A DNA stretch of 52,618 nt from Candidatus Manganitrophaceae bacterium (GTDB lineage: Bacteria > Nitrospirota > Nitrospiria > SBBL01 > JAADHI01): NCBI GenBank assembly GCA_012960925.1, contig DUAG01000055.1, forward strand, positions 16,950 through 69,567. Reading direction: 5' to 3'. Of this stretch, positions 24,473 through 33,157 are shown piece by piece; position 1 is the first letter of the stretch; each line of letters starts with the position of its first letter. Made by a program: the position numbers and the translations under genes. The notes beneath the pieces are model-generated. The model was not told the DNA's origin. It searched no databases and worked only from the letters and a program-made list of their open reading frames with translations.

Positions 24473-26707
24473 ATGGTTTTTACCACATTGCGCAGAAATA
24501 TCCTGACCCGGCCTATTTTTCGATGGGCCCGGAAGGCTTTACCAAGTCTTTCTGAAACAGAAAGAGAAGCCTTGGAGTCCGGCGATGTCTGGTGGGATGG
24601 AGAACTGTTCACCGGAGATCCGGATTGGCAAAAACTTCTTGATACCCCGCCTTCAAAACTGTCCGAAAAAGAACAGGCATTCCAGGACGGTCCGGTGGAA
24701 GAACTCTGCGGTATGTTGAATGAGTGGGAATTCAATCATGTTATTCTCGGTCTGCCGGAGCAGGTATGGGATTTCATGCGCAAAAATAAATTTTTTGCCA
24801 TTATTATTCCTGAAGCATTTGGCGGGTTGGAATTTTCCGCCTATGGCCACTCAGAAGTTATCCGAAAAATTGGTAGCCGTTCTCTCGTCGCTGCCGTCAC
24901 CGTCATGGTGCCGAATTCCTTAGGCCCCGGCGAACTTTTGATGCAATTCGGGACAAAAAAACAACAGGATTATTGGCTCCCGCGCCTTGCAAAAGGTGAT
25001 GAAATCCCCTGTTTTGGGCTCACCAGTCCGACAGCCGGTTCGGATGCCGCATCATTACATGATAATGGAATTGTCTGCAAAAGCACCTTTGAAGGAAAGA
25101 AAGTGACGGGCATTCGCCTGAACTGGCACAAACGCTATACCACATTGGGACCTGTCGCCACGGTACTGGGCCTGGCTTTTAAGCTTTACGATCCAGAGCA
25201 TATTCTTGGCGAGCAGAACGATCTTGGGATTACAGTTGCACTTGTCCCCACAGATCTAAAAGGCATTGAGATCGGCCGTCGGCATTTGCCGGCAGGACAG
25301 ATGTTCCAGGTCGGACCCAATTGGGGCAAGGATGTCTTTATCCCAATGGATTATATTATTGGCGGAGAAGCGCAAATCGGAAAAGGATGGAAAATGCTGA
25401 TGATGGCTCTTGCTGCAGGGCGGGGAATTTCACTGCCTTCCCTTTCAGCTTCCAGTATAGCGTTTTCTGCGCGCACGACCGGGGCTTACGCCCAGATCCG
25501 AAAACAATTCGGTATCCCCATCGGAAAATTTGGAGGGATACAAACGCTCCTGGGCCGTATGGCCGCGAGTGCCTACCTGGTTGATGCCGCCCGGAAACTC
25601 ACCTGTGCCGGATTGGACGAAGGATACAAGCTTGCCGTTATTTCCGCCATTATGAAAGCACATGCAACCTCCCGGATGCGGGACTCGGTGATTGATGCGA
25701 TGGACGTGCATGCCGGAAAGGCCGTGATGGATGGTCCGTTAAATTACATCGGCCAACGGTACAAGGCCTTGCCTGTTGCCATTACCGTGGAAGGGGCTAA
25801 TGTTTTAACACGCAGCATGATTATCTTCGGACAAGGGGCCATTCGCTGCCACCCGTGGTTGCTCAAAGAAATGACGGCCCTCGACGAAAAAGACAAGGCC
25901 AGGGCTTTGGCCGATTTTGATAAGGCCTTATGGGGCCACGTCGGGCATGGATTCAGAACACTGGGCCGGGCGTGGTTGTGGTCCTTGAGCAAGGCTTTGA
26001 TCGTACCGGCCCCACTCGTACCGGATGCAGTCCGCCCTTATTACAAAAATCTGAGTCGATATGCGGCTGGATTTGCCTTGCTGTCGGACATCGCCTTTTT
26101 GACCCTTGGCGGCACCTTGAAGAGAAGGGAAATGCTCTCGGGCCGACTCGGCGATATTCTCTCGGAGCTTTATCTGCTCTCTGCGGTTTTAAAGCGCTGG
26201 GAAGATGACGGACGCAAAGAAGAGGATCTGCCTCTTGTGGCCTATTGTATGGAGGACGGGTTTACCACAATAGAGGCACGGACGGCCGCCATCTTAAAAA
26301 ATCTGCCGAGCAGGCCTTTCGCCTGGCTCGTCCGCCTGATCACCCAGCCTTTCGGCCCCCGCAATTACGGCCCATCCGATGACTTGATCAAGCAATGTGC
26401 AGGAATATTGTTGGAGTCGTCGGAAACACGGGATCGTTTGACCGGGGGATTGTATTTTGGCAATGAGGGCGACCCCGTCCATACGCTTGAAAAAGCCTTC
26501 GTCGGGGTGCAGGAGACAAGATCTCTAAGGGAAAAAATGCACAAGGCCAATATTGATGATGTCGAAGAGGCACAACAGAAGGGTATTCTGACAGACAATG
26601 AAGCCGAAAAGCTGCAGGAAACGAATGAGGCGATCGAGAAGACGATTGCTGTTGACGATTTTGCACCTGAAGACCTGGTCGGCCTCAAAGGGCATCAGGA
26701 TACATGA
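24473..26707 (+). CDS. Acyl-CoA dehydrogenase (FadE-like)
   Basis: FAD enzyme for the first step of fatty-acid beta-oxidation. The start ATG 24473 follows GAGGAGA and gives 744 aa; the open frame extends to 24380 but overlaps the previous gene. The N-terminal part (FRKN-like FFAIIIPEAFGGLEFSAYG), PCFGLTSPTAGSDAAS (middle beta domain), and the C-terminal helical domain with FGIPIGKFGGIQTLLGRMAA follow FadE order, then a DUF1974-type C-terminal region (DDLIKQCAGILLESSETRDRLT). E. coli FadE has 814 aa and an extra hydrophobic N-terminus that is absent here. The electron acceptor and thiolase genes are not in the window. Confidence 0.9.
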   Translation: MVFTTLRRNILTRPIFRWARKALPSLSETEREALESGDVWWDGELFTGDPDWQKLLDTPPSKLSEKEQAFQDGPVEELCGMLNEWEFNHVILGLPEQVWDFMRKNKFFAIIIPEAFGGLEFSAYGHSEVIRKIGSRSLVAAVTVMVPNSLGPGELLMQFGTKKQQDYWLPRLAKGDEIPCFGLTSPTAGSDAASLHDNGIVCKSTFEGKKVTGIRLNWHKRYTTLGPVATVLGLAFKLYDPEHILGEQNDLGITVALVPTDLKGIEIGRRHLPAGQMFQVGPNWGKDVFIPMDYIIGGEAQIGKGWKMLMMALAAGRGISLPSLSASSIAFSARTTGAYAQIRKQFGIPIGKFGGIQTLLGRMAASAYLVDAARKLTCAGLDEGYKLAVISAIMKAHATSRMRDSVIDAMDVHAGKAVMDGPLNYIGQRYKALPVAITVEGANVLTRSMIIFGQGAIRCHPWLLKEMTALDEKDKARALADFDKALWGHVGHGFRTLGRAWLWSLSKALIVPAPLVPDAVRPYYKNLSRYAAGFALLSDIAFLTLGGTLKRREMLSGRLGDILSELYLLSAVLKRWEDDGRKEEDLPLVAYCMEDGFTTIEARTAAILKNLPSRPFAWLVRLITQPFGPRNYGPSDDLIKQCAGILLESSETRDRLTGGLYFGNEGDPVHTLEKAFVGVQETRSLREKMHKANIDDVEEAQQKGILTDNEAEKLQETNEAIEKTIAVDDFAPEDLVGLKGHQDT

Positions 26708-26905
26708 CAAAGTAATTATCGCCTCTTCCAGAAAACCCTTCGTCTAATATTAAGATACAATCGTAAAGCTGACTTAAACATGGTAAAACTCTTGGGGGTA
26801 GGAGGGTTATCTTTAAGAAATTGTGAGGCTTGAGCTGTAAAGATAAAGTTACTAAGATCGGTGAAGCCTAAACTAGGGACCACATTCAGGGGAGGAGGAG
26901 ATCCT

Positions 26906-27508
26906 ATGAAAAGAACTATTAGATATCTACTAAGCGTGATCTGTGTGGTAGGAGCTCTAAGTGCTTGTGCAACAAGCGTGACGCGGGTCAGCCCTGATAA
27001 AATCATTGACCTGAGCGGACGGTGGAATGATACGGATTCCCGCTTGGTGGCCGAAGAAATGATGAAAGAGGCCTTGATCCGGCCATGGATAGACAATTTT
27101 TCCAGTAAAAACAATAAACCGCCGACGGTTATCGTGGGAAGCATTCTTAATCGGAGCCATGAACACATCAATGTTCAGACATTTACTAAGGATCTGGAGC
27201 GGGAGTTGACCAATTCGGGCCGGGTCCGGTTTGTTGCCTCCAAAAGCGAAAGGGAAGAGCTTCGCCAGGAACGTGAGGAACAGATGGAGCATTCGAGAAA
27301 GGATACTGTAAAAGCGCCCGGCAGAGAAATCGGCGCCGACTATATGTTGAAGGGAAGTATTAACAGTATCCAGGATGAGGAGGGAGGCAGGAAAGTGGTT
27401 TACTTCCAAGTGACGCTTGAAATGATCGATATTGAGAGCAACATCAAGGTCTGGTTTGGAGATAAGAAGATCAAAAAGTTTATCAAAAAAAGACGCTTCG
27501 GCTTCTGA
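26906..27508 (+). CDS. lpoB: Penicillin-binding protein activator LpoB
   Basis: Outer-membrane lipoprotein that stimulates a bifunctional peptidoglycan synthase in E. coli. The 200-aa protein starts at ATG 26906 after GGAGGAGGAG; the frame upstream is not a signal peptide. Lipobox LSAC at about residue 19 is followed by DLSGRWNDTDSRLVAEEMM, TVIVGSILNRSHEHINVQTFTKDLEREL and GRVRFVASKSEREELRQEREEQ, and then GADYMLKGSINS, all family-typical. It is 16 bp from the COG3014 lipoprotein gene, a pairing seen in other genomes. The upstream 198 bp show no clear gene. Confidence 0.9.
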   Translation: MKRTIRYLLSVICVVGALSACATSVTRVSPDKIIDLSGRWNDTDSRLVAEEMMKEALIRPWIDNFSSKNNKPPTVIVGSILNRSHEHINVQTFTKDLERELTNSGRVRFVASKSEREELRQEREEQMEHSRKDTVKAPGREIGADYMLKGSINSIQDEEGGRKVVYFQVTLEMIDIESNIKVWFGDKKIKKFIKKRRFGF

Positions 27509-27524
27509 GAGATGGATGAGTGTG

Positions 27525-28898
27525 ATGAGTAGTTACAGGAATTTAAGGATTAAAGGGTTCTGGTTCTTCAATTCTTGTACCTTGCTGCTGTCCTTTTCTG
27601 CTTGTAGTCCTGTGACCGAGCACTATGTCCAGGTAGATCATTACCTCGCACAGGAAAAGTATAGCGAGGCGGATCTTCTTATCGAACAGAACCAGGAAGG
27701 GTATGGCAAGAAAAATTTTGTGTTGTACAATCTGGATCGGGCCATGACCTTGCATCTTGAGGGCAGGTACACGGAGAGCAACCGCTTTCTCGATGTGGCC
27801 GAACAGCAGATCGACCTTTTGTATACGAAAAGCATTCCCGGTGAAACCGGTGCAATGTTGACCAATGACAATATGCTTCCATACGAAGGAGAAGACTTTG
27901 AGAAGGCAATGATTAACGTCATCTCCTCTTTGAACTATGTCTATCTTGGCCAGTTGGACGAGGCCCTTGTGGAAATGCGCAAGGTCGACCATAAGCTCAA
28001 CCTCTTGAACGATAAGTATGAGCAAAGAAATATTTATAAGGAAGATGCCTTCGCTCGTTACCTTTCCGGTATTCTATATGAGGCCAAGGGAGAGCTTAAT
28101 GATGCCTTTATTGCGTACAGGAAGGCCTTTGAAACATATAATGATTACTGGGAAGACTATGGTACCGTCCTGCTTCCAACGCTTCCGGGAGACCTTCTTC
28201 GTGTCACCGAGGCCATCGGATTGACCGAAGAATTCCAATTCTATCGGAATAAGTTCCCAAATGTCATATGGGTTTCTCAAAATGAACTCGACCGGCAGGC
28301 CGAGTTGGTGTTTCTCAGTTATGACGGCCTCTCCCCGATAAAAGAAGATTTTTTTATCGATGCCCCTGTTCCGAATGGTGAGGGAGGGTTTTACTTCATT
28401 CGAATCGCCCTTCCTCGATATATTAACCGTCTGACAGACTTAGTATATACCAATATCCGTTTGATTGGACCCCAGGGTGAGGCTGCTTCTCAGCGTACCT
28501 TTTTGGTCGAGGATATTGAGGCCATTGCAAACAAGAATCTGGACGACCGTATTGCCAGAATTACGGTAAAAGCGATTGCCCGTGCGACAAGTAAATACCT
28601 TGCAGCCCATAAAATCCGAGAGAACACTAAAGAGAATTCCCTGGCAAAATTATTGGCCGATTTGGGTACGAATATCTATTCTATTGTGTCGGAACAATCC
28701 GACAAGCGAAGCTGGAGGACCCTGCCGGGAAAGATTCGAATGGCCCGCCTGTTTGTACCTCCAGGACCCTACACTGTTTCTGTAGACTACTATGCAAATG
28801 CCGGAGGGTTAATCGCATCAAAAAACTATCAGGTCATATTGAAAGCGGGGGAAAAGCGGTTCTTGAGCCACCGTGTATTGGGACACGTTCTTCCATAA
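27525..28898 (+). CDS. COG3014-family lipoprotein with TPR-like region
   Basis: A 457-aa lipoprotein: signal segment FNSCTLLLSFSAC (lipobox with Cys at about residue 23), then helix-turn-helix repeats (YLAQEKYSEADLLIEQNQEG, YNLDRAMTLHLEGRYTESNRFLDVAE, YVYLGQLDEALVEMRKVDHKLNLL), and a beta-rich C-terminal part. The start ATG 27525 is chosen because the signal peptide begins there; ATG 27516 in the same frame is an alternative, and the longer frame from 27432 overlaps lpoB. It is in an operon with lpoB, so a role in outer-membrane or wall assembly is likely, but the function is not known. Confidence 0.8.
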   Translation: MSSYRNLRIKGFWFFNSCTLLLSFSACSPVTEHYVQVDHYLAQEKYSEADLLIEQNQEGYGKKNFVLYNLDRAMTLHLEGRYTESNRFLDVAEQQIDLLYTKSIPGETGAMLTNDNMLPYEGEDFEKAMINVISSLNYVYLGQLDEALVEMRKVDHKLNLLNDKYEQRNIYKEDAFARYLSGILYEAKGELNDAFIAYRKAFETYNDYWEDYGTVLLPTLPGDLLRVTEAIGLTEEFQFYRNKFPNVIWVSQNELDRQAELVFLSYDGLSPIKEDFFIDAPVPNGEGGFYFIRIALPRYINRLTDLVYTNIRLIGPQGEAASQRTFLVEDIEAIANKNLDDRIARITVKAIARATSKYLAAHKIRENTKENSLAKLLADLGTNIYSIVSEQSDKRSWRTLPGKIRMARLFVPPGPYTVSVDYYANAGGLIASKNYQVILKAGEKRFLSHRVLGHVLP

Positions 28899-28986
28899 AA
28901 CATGATTTTAATTGATGTGGGCTTCCACGGACTGGAGGGGGTTCTTCTACATGAAGGGACCTCGGACTCAAAGGTAACTTCTGACC

Positions 28987-29124
28987 TTAGGGAAGCTCTG
29001 AATAAGTCATGAATTGTTTTTTCAGGGCAAAAAATGTCCCGCTTCTGCGTTGCAAATCTTGACAATAGCGGGCTATGGCTTCGCGAGAACCATCCTCTGC
29101 GATTTGAGCCTTGAATCGATACAT
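28987..29124 (-). CDS. 45-aa ORF inside mini-element A
   Basis: ATG 29124 to TAA 28987 with CAGGAGAT 5 bases before the start. The peptide begins MYRFKAQIAEDGSREA, continues with IARYCQDLQRRSGTFF and ends MTYSELP. The stop codon is supplied by the target duplication. In the second element copy the ATG is lost and one T is missing, while three differences within the body are synonymous (GCT/GCG, GCC/GCG, CGC/CGT). It may be a real small protein, or the ends of a parent transposase gene fused by deletion. Confidence 0.45.
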   Translation of the reverse strand: MYRFKAQIAEDGSREAIARYCQDLQRRSGTFFALKKQFMTYSELP

Positions 29125-29168
29125 TATTATCTCCTGAAAAACTCAACCCAGACTTAATCAGAGCTTCC
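28991..29168. mobile_element. Mini-element A (MITE-like, 178 bp, 4-bp TSD TTAG)
   Basis: Bounded by inverted ends GGAAGCTCTGAATAAGTC (28991-29008) and its near-complement at 29151-29168, with direct TTAG at 28987-28990 and 29169-29172. It is an inverted, about 90% identical copy of 37225-37400. It inserted at the stop codon of purU, whose TAA (TTA at 29169) is part of the duplication. Inverted ends and TSD size resemble IS5-group elements by analogy. Confidence 0.85.
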
Positions 29169-30044
29169 TTAGGTGAAAATAACCGTCCGGTTATCGTATA
29201 CCAGGGTTTTTCTCTCTACGTGGGACCAAATGGCCCTTGAGAGGACGACCTTTTCCAGGTCACGCCCTTTCCTGATCAAATCTTCTACCGAGTCGGTATG
29301 ACTCACCCTCGTGACATCCTGTTCGATGATCGGCCCGGAATCCAATTCCGATGTGACATAATGACTTGTCGCCCCAATAACCTTAACCCCTCGATCATGA
29401 GCAGAATGATAAGGCTTTGCGCCTGGAAAGGCGGGAAGGAAGGAATGGTGTATATTTATAATCCTATTTGGGTATTGATCGACAAAGTCTTTGGTTAAGA
29501 TCTGCATATAGCGGGCGAGGACAATAAAATTTATTTTATGTTCCCGCATCAAAGCCAATTGGATTTTTTCCTGACTACGTTTATTCTGAGGCGTGATTTC
29601 GGAGTGATGGAAATTCATCCTGAATTGGTCTGCAATAACCTTTAAGTGAATGTGGTTACTGATAATGAGGGGGATGTCTACTTTCAGTTCTCCTGATTTG
29701 CAACGGGCCAGGATGTCGTATAAACAGTGCGGAAGTTTAGAAACGAAAACGGCCATCCGAGGAACTTCACCAGAAAAGTGCAGCTTCCACTGCATGTTGA
29801 ATCGCTCACCGATGAGGCTTCCAAATGATTCACCGATTTTTTCTCTCGGGATGGAAAATCCGGTCAAATCCCATTCGACCCGCATAAAAAAAAGATCCTT
29901 CACCGGATCAACGTGCTGATCGAGATAAAGGATGTTCCCCTTGTTCTTGAAGATGAACTCGGTCACAGAGGAAACCACTCCCCTCATATCCGGGCAGTGA
30001 ATCAATAAAGTCGCAGAATCAATAGCGTTGGATTTTTCTTTCAT
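29169..30044 (-). CDS. purU: Formyltetrahydrofolate deformylase
   Basis: Hydrolyses 10-formyl-THF to THF and formate, balancing one-carbon pools and supplying formate for purine synthesis. The 291-aa protein has an N-terminal ACT domain (LLIHCPDMRGVVSSVTEFI), and a formyltransferase domain with PLIISNHIHLKVIAD, FIVLARYMQILTKDF, and the catalytic region IINIHHSFLPAFPGAKPYHSAHDRGVKVIGATSHYVT, which carries the Asn-His-Asp triad: NIHHS, and Asp in SELDSGPIIEQ. Its stop codon coincides with the target duplication of mini-element A. Upstream is a 139-bp gap then bactofilin on the same strand. Confidence 0.95.
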   Translation of the reverse strand: MKEKSNAIDSATLLIHCPDMRGVVSSVTEFIFKNKGNILYLDQHVDPVKDLFFMRVEWDLTGFSIPREKIGESFGSLIGERFNMQWKLHFSGEVPRMAVFVSKLPHCLYDILARCKSGELKVDIPLIISNHIHLKVIADQFRMNFHHSEITPQNKRSQEKIQLALMREHKINFIVLARYMQILTKDFVDQYPNRIINIHHSFLPAFPGAKPYHSAHDRGVKVIGATSHYVTSELDSGPIIEQDVTRVSHTDSVEDLIRKGRDLEKVVLSRAIWSHVERKTLVYDNRTVIFT

Positions 30045-30183
30045 GATGATTTATCCTGATGCAGGGAAAAATCAGGTTCACTAGACAGGATTTTCCGATT
30101 CCGAATATGGCGGGAAGGGCTTGGCATGCTTACGGCAGGTCATGGAGAAAACATGACCTGCCATTTATAAAACGAGTAGAGAG

Positions 30184-30612
30184 CTACTTCACTGCCATGA
30201 CGATGGGTCTCTTCGTCTCCTCATCCGTCTGCGTCACAGTTGATGTCGCACCCACCTCTTTGGTCATCTTAGAGGTCCCGTTGAACTGAGCCCCTTCCTC
30301 TATCGTGAGCGACGGGGTAACAATCTCACCGCTTACAACGGAACTTTTGAGGAGCTGAACCTTTTGGTGACCCACAATTCTTCCGCTCACCTTGCCGCCA
30401 ACGATGATATGGTCGCCGTCAATCTCGGAAGAAATATCGGCCCCCTCACCTAAGACAAGACTCCCTTTGACCTTAATCTTCCCATCTACCTTTCCGTCAA
30501 TCCGGCCCGAGCCATCAAAGCGGATATCCCCCTTGATTTCAACCCCTTTTCCCATATAGATAATCATCTCATCCACCGGACCGTTATTGCAGTCTGCTTT
30601 TCCAAAAGCCAT
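30184..30612 (-). CDS. Bactofilin
   Basis: Cytoskeletal protein that polymerises into filaments and helps cell shape, stalk or pole functions. It has 142 aa from ATG 30612 (AGGAGAAGGG lies 1-10 bases before; an upstream ATG at 30627 is the alternative). The central beta-helix shows the periodic Gly/Val pattern: YMGKGVEIKGDIRFDGSGRIDGKVDGKIKVKGSLVLGEGADISSEIDGDHIIVGGKVSGRIVG, with VSGEIVTPSLTIEEGAQFNG at the end, typical of DUF583 proteins. Both ends are short and disordered. Confidence 0.9.
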   Translation of the reverse strand: MAFGKADCNNGPVDEMIIYMGKGVEIKGDIRFDGSGRIDGKVDGKIKVKGSLVLGEGADISSEIDGDHIIVGGKVSGRIVGHQKVQLLKSSVVSGEIVTPSLTIEEGAQFNGTSKMTKEVGATSTVTQTDEETKRPIVMAVK

Positions 30613-30710
30613 TCCCTTCTCCTCCATCTTTTTTCACAGGATGCCGTCGATAAAAGTATAGCTGATGATCATAAAATGTCAAAGAAAAGGGATCCAGAAT
30701 ACTCATCAAA

Positions 30711-30737
30711 AAAAGGACCCGGAAACCGGGTCCTTTT
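30711..30737. terminator. Bidirectional intrinsic terminator
   Basis: A 12-bp perfect stem (AAAAGGACCCGG, loop AAA, complement) with A-run upstream and T-run downstream. It lies just outside the left end of the tmRNA island and, read on the minus strand, would have ended the tmRNA transcript before the island arrived. Confidence 0.85.
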
Positions 30738-30745
30738 CATTATTG

Positions 30746-30761
30746 GGCGGCGGGAACTGAA
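30746..30761. repeat. Left attachment site of the tmRNA island
   Basis: GGCGGCGGGAACTGAA; 14 of 16 bases match 34575-34590 in the tmRNA gene (GGCGGCGGGAATCGAA). The remaining 30762-31092 has arm sites and otherwise no gene that I can see. Confidence 0.7.
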
Positions 30762-30815
30762 GTCTGCTCGTAACCTTTTAATATATAAGCATATGTAATA
30801 ATTACAGTTTTCTCT

Positions 30816-30839
30816 GTACTACCATTAGTACTACCAAAA
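30816..30839. promoter_or_regulatory. Arm-type recombinase site, left end
   Basis: Two direct copies of GTACTACCA (30816-30824 and 30828-30836, the second extended by AAA). 21 of 24 bases match 34436-34459 in the same orientation; the three differences are all in the middle spacer. Confidence 0.7.
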
Positions 30840-31092
30840 GTGAAAGTCATCTAATATTTTAGGGATAATCAGTCTCCTGGTAAAGTCGGCCCTCGGTTCG
30901 ATTGTGAAGTTCGGAATGGAATAATAACAGCTTAGAAGTACCCCACCCACCATAAGTAAAGCACTATATTCTTCACCCCTTCTACATCAAAATCGGCTAT
31001 TATATCCTGTTCCCACATAAAGCCGTGATGCTTAGGTGTATCAAGCATTCAATGGTGAGGGTATGCCAAAGGTCTGAGAAGGGTGTTCTAGG

Positions 31093-32001
31093 ATGAAGTT
31101 CAACGAAGATTCACGGGTAAAAATCCCCACTATCCTGCATTTAATCCGTTTAGGATATGAATACCTATCCCTGAAAGCCCCCAAAGCCACATGGGATGAG
31201 TCAACCAACATCTTCACCAAAATCTTCCATCAGAGCATCAAGCGCATTAATCCCAATCTTAGCGACCTCGAAGCCAAGCAATACTTTGATGAGGTATCAC
31301 TCTGCCTTGAAAACGAAGACCTGGGCAAAGCCTTTTACGAAAAGCTCACCAATAAATCAGGTACACGCCTAATCGACTTTGAGGATTTCAACAACAACAC
31401 CTTCAACGTCGTCACTGAACTGCCCTATAAAAAGGATGATGAAGAGTTCCGCCCCGATATCATATTACTCATCAACGGCCTACCACTGGTATTTATCGAG
31501 GTCAAAAAGCCCAATAACAAAGATGGCATATTGGCAGAGCACAAGCGTATTCAAACACGCTTTCAAAACAAGAAGTTCAGAAAGTTCGTCAACATAACGC
31601 AATTAATGGTGTTCTCGAACAATATGGAATATGACGATAGCTCACCGATGCCGATTGAGGGGGCATTTTATGCCACCTCATCATATCAAAAGCCGATTTT
31701 TAACTATTTCCGAGAAGAGGAAAAGTTCAACCTAAGCGAGTTACTCTCTACGGTGGATGATGCCAGTGAAACCACGGTGCTTAGAGACAATAACCTGCTA
31801 AGCATCAAACAATCACCTGAGTTTGCCAAGAACAAAAGTCCTGATACACCTACTAACCGAATCTGTACCTCACTGTTCCAGCGTGAACGCTTGTCCTTTG
31901 TGCTGGAGTTTGCCCTGGCCTATGTGAAAGAGCGTACTGGCTTACAAAAGCACATCATGCGTTATCCACAGATGTTCGCCACCAAAGCGATTAGACGATA
32001 G
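31093..32001 (+). pseudogene. Type I restriction HsdR, N-terminal nuclease part only
   Basis: A 302-aa protein that matches the HSDR_N endonuclease domain of type I restriction R subunits, with the PD-(D/E)xK centre RPDIILLINGLPLVFIEVKKP (D122, E136, K138). Full HsdR has about 1000 aa. Here the sequence stops after LQKHIMRYPQMFATKAI, just where the SF2 helicase with Walker A would begin, followed by RR and a stop codon. Without the motor, M and S subunits it cannot restrict as known. The start ATG 31093 follows a weak CTAGG. It may be a remnant, or a retained nuclease domain. Confidence 0.8.
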
Positions 32002-32047
32002 TGATAACCCTATCTTAAACAGTGACTTTGAAAGGTGAGGTAAACCC

Positions 32048-33154
32048 ATGAAAAATCATAACGCCAACAACGAACGGATTAAGCGTAAATATCTGACCTT
32101 TTTAAAGCAAGCCAAGGGACAAAATGAAGCTTCTATTGATGCCGTTGCAAAGGCGATTGCTCGGTTTGAGTCTTACAACAAACAGAAAGATTTTAAGGCA
32201 TTTCACTTTGAGCAGGCGATAGGATTTAAAAAACATCTGGCCAAGCAAAAGCACCATAGAACAGGTAAGCCACTAACCCTGGCAACGATGAACGGAGCGC
32301 TTAGGCATTTAAAAGGGTTTATCGAGTGGTTGTCACAAGAGACGGGCTATAAAGTACGGATTAAGTATTCGGATGCCGAGTATTTCAATCTCTCTGAGAA
32401 AGAGGCGCGTACCGCTAAGGCAACACGCCAAAAGCCGGTTGCAAGTGTGGAACAGATTAAGCATGTATTGGAGATGATGCCGAACGAAACGGCTATTGAG
32501 AAGCGTGATAGAGCATTGATTGCCTTCACTCTGCTCACCGGGGCGAGAGATCGCGCAATCGCTTCGCTGAAGTTGAAACACATCGACTTAAAAGCGGGGA
32601 CGGTCTATCAAGACGCCAGAGAGGTGAACACCAAATTCAGTAAAACCTTTACCACCGGCTTTTTCCCTGTGGGTGATGATGTGCGTGATATTGTTATTCA
32701 GTGGGTGGAGTACTTGAAGAGTGAGCTATTGATGGGAAACAATGCACCGCTTTTTCCTAAAACCAAAATGAGCCAAGATTGTGATAACAGCTTTAAAGTT
32801 GCGGGTTTGGCCTGTGAGCATTGGAGCAATGCCGCCGCGATACGAAGAATCTTCAAAAATGCTTTCTTATTGGCTGAGTTGCCCAACTTTAACCCGCATA
32901 GCTTTCGCAATACCCTGGCGGCTTTGGGTGAGAGTCTTTGCCAATCCCCCGAAGAATTTAAGGCGTGGAGCCAAAATTTAGGTCATGAAGGGGTTCTGAC
33001 TACGTTTTTAAGTTACGGGGAAGTACAGCCAAAGCGACAAGTTGAGATTATCCAAAATATAGGGTTGCCCCGTGAAGCGACTACGCAAAATATAAACACT
33101 GCTGAACTCGCTAAAGCAGTTGCCCGTGAAATACAAAATCAGGCCGTGGAGTAG
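32048..33154 (+). CDS. Tyrosine recombinase (phage-integrase family)
   Basis: A 368-aa site-specific recombinase. It has an N-terminal SAM-like core-binding domain (residues about 20-110) and a catalytic domain with the full set: R in LLTGARDRAIASL, K in NTKFSKTF, HxxR in PHSFRNTLA, H in LGHEGVLTT and the nucleophile Y in FLSYGEV. GGTGAGG precedes the ATG. It lies 46 bp after the HsdR stub and converges with the P4-type integrase, with only 3 bp between stop codons. It differs clearly from XerC/D in length and text. Its substrate is unknown. Confidence 0.88.
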   Translation: MKNHNANNERIKRKYLTFLKQAKGQNEASIDAVAKAIARFESYNKQKDFKAFHFEQAIGFKKHLAKQKHHRTGKPLTLATMNGALRHLKGFIEWLSQETGYKVRIKYSDAEYFNLSEKEARTAKATRQKPVASVEQIKHVLEMMPNETAIEKRDRALIAFTLLTGARDRAIASLKLKHIDLKAGTVYQDAREVNTKFSKTFTTGFFPVGDDVRDIVIQWVEYLKSELLMGNNAPLFPKTKMSQDCDNSFKVAGLACEHWSNAAAIRRIFKNAFLLAELPNFNPHSFRNTLAALGESLCQSPEEFKAWSQNLGHEGVLTTFLSYGEVQPKRQVEIIQNIGLPREATTQNINTAELAKAVAREIQNQAVE

Positions 33155-33157
33155 CGG

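Noticed and set aside
23911..24735. 274-codon open frame on the minus strand
   Set aside because: Antisense to the AIM24 and acyl-CoA dehydrogenase genes and without recognisable features.
26716..27171. 151-codon minus-strand frame overlapping the lpoB start
   Set aside because: It overlaps the convincing lpoB signal peptide and ribosome binding site; the composition is not protein-like.
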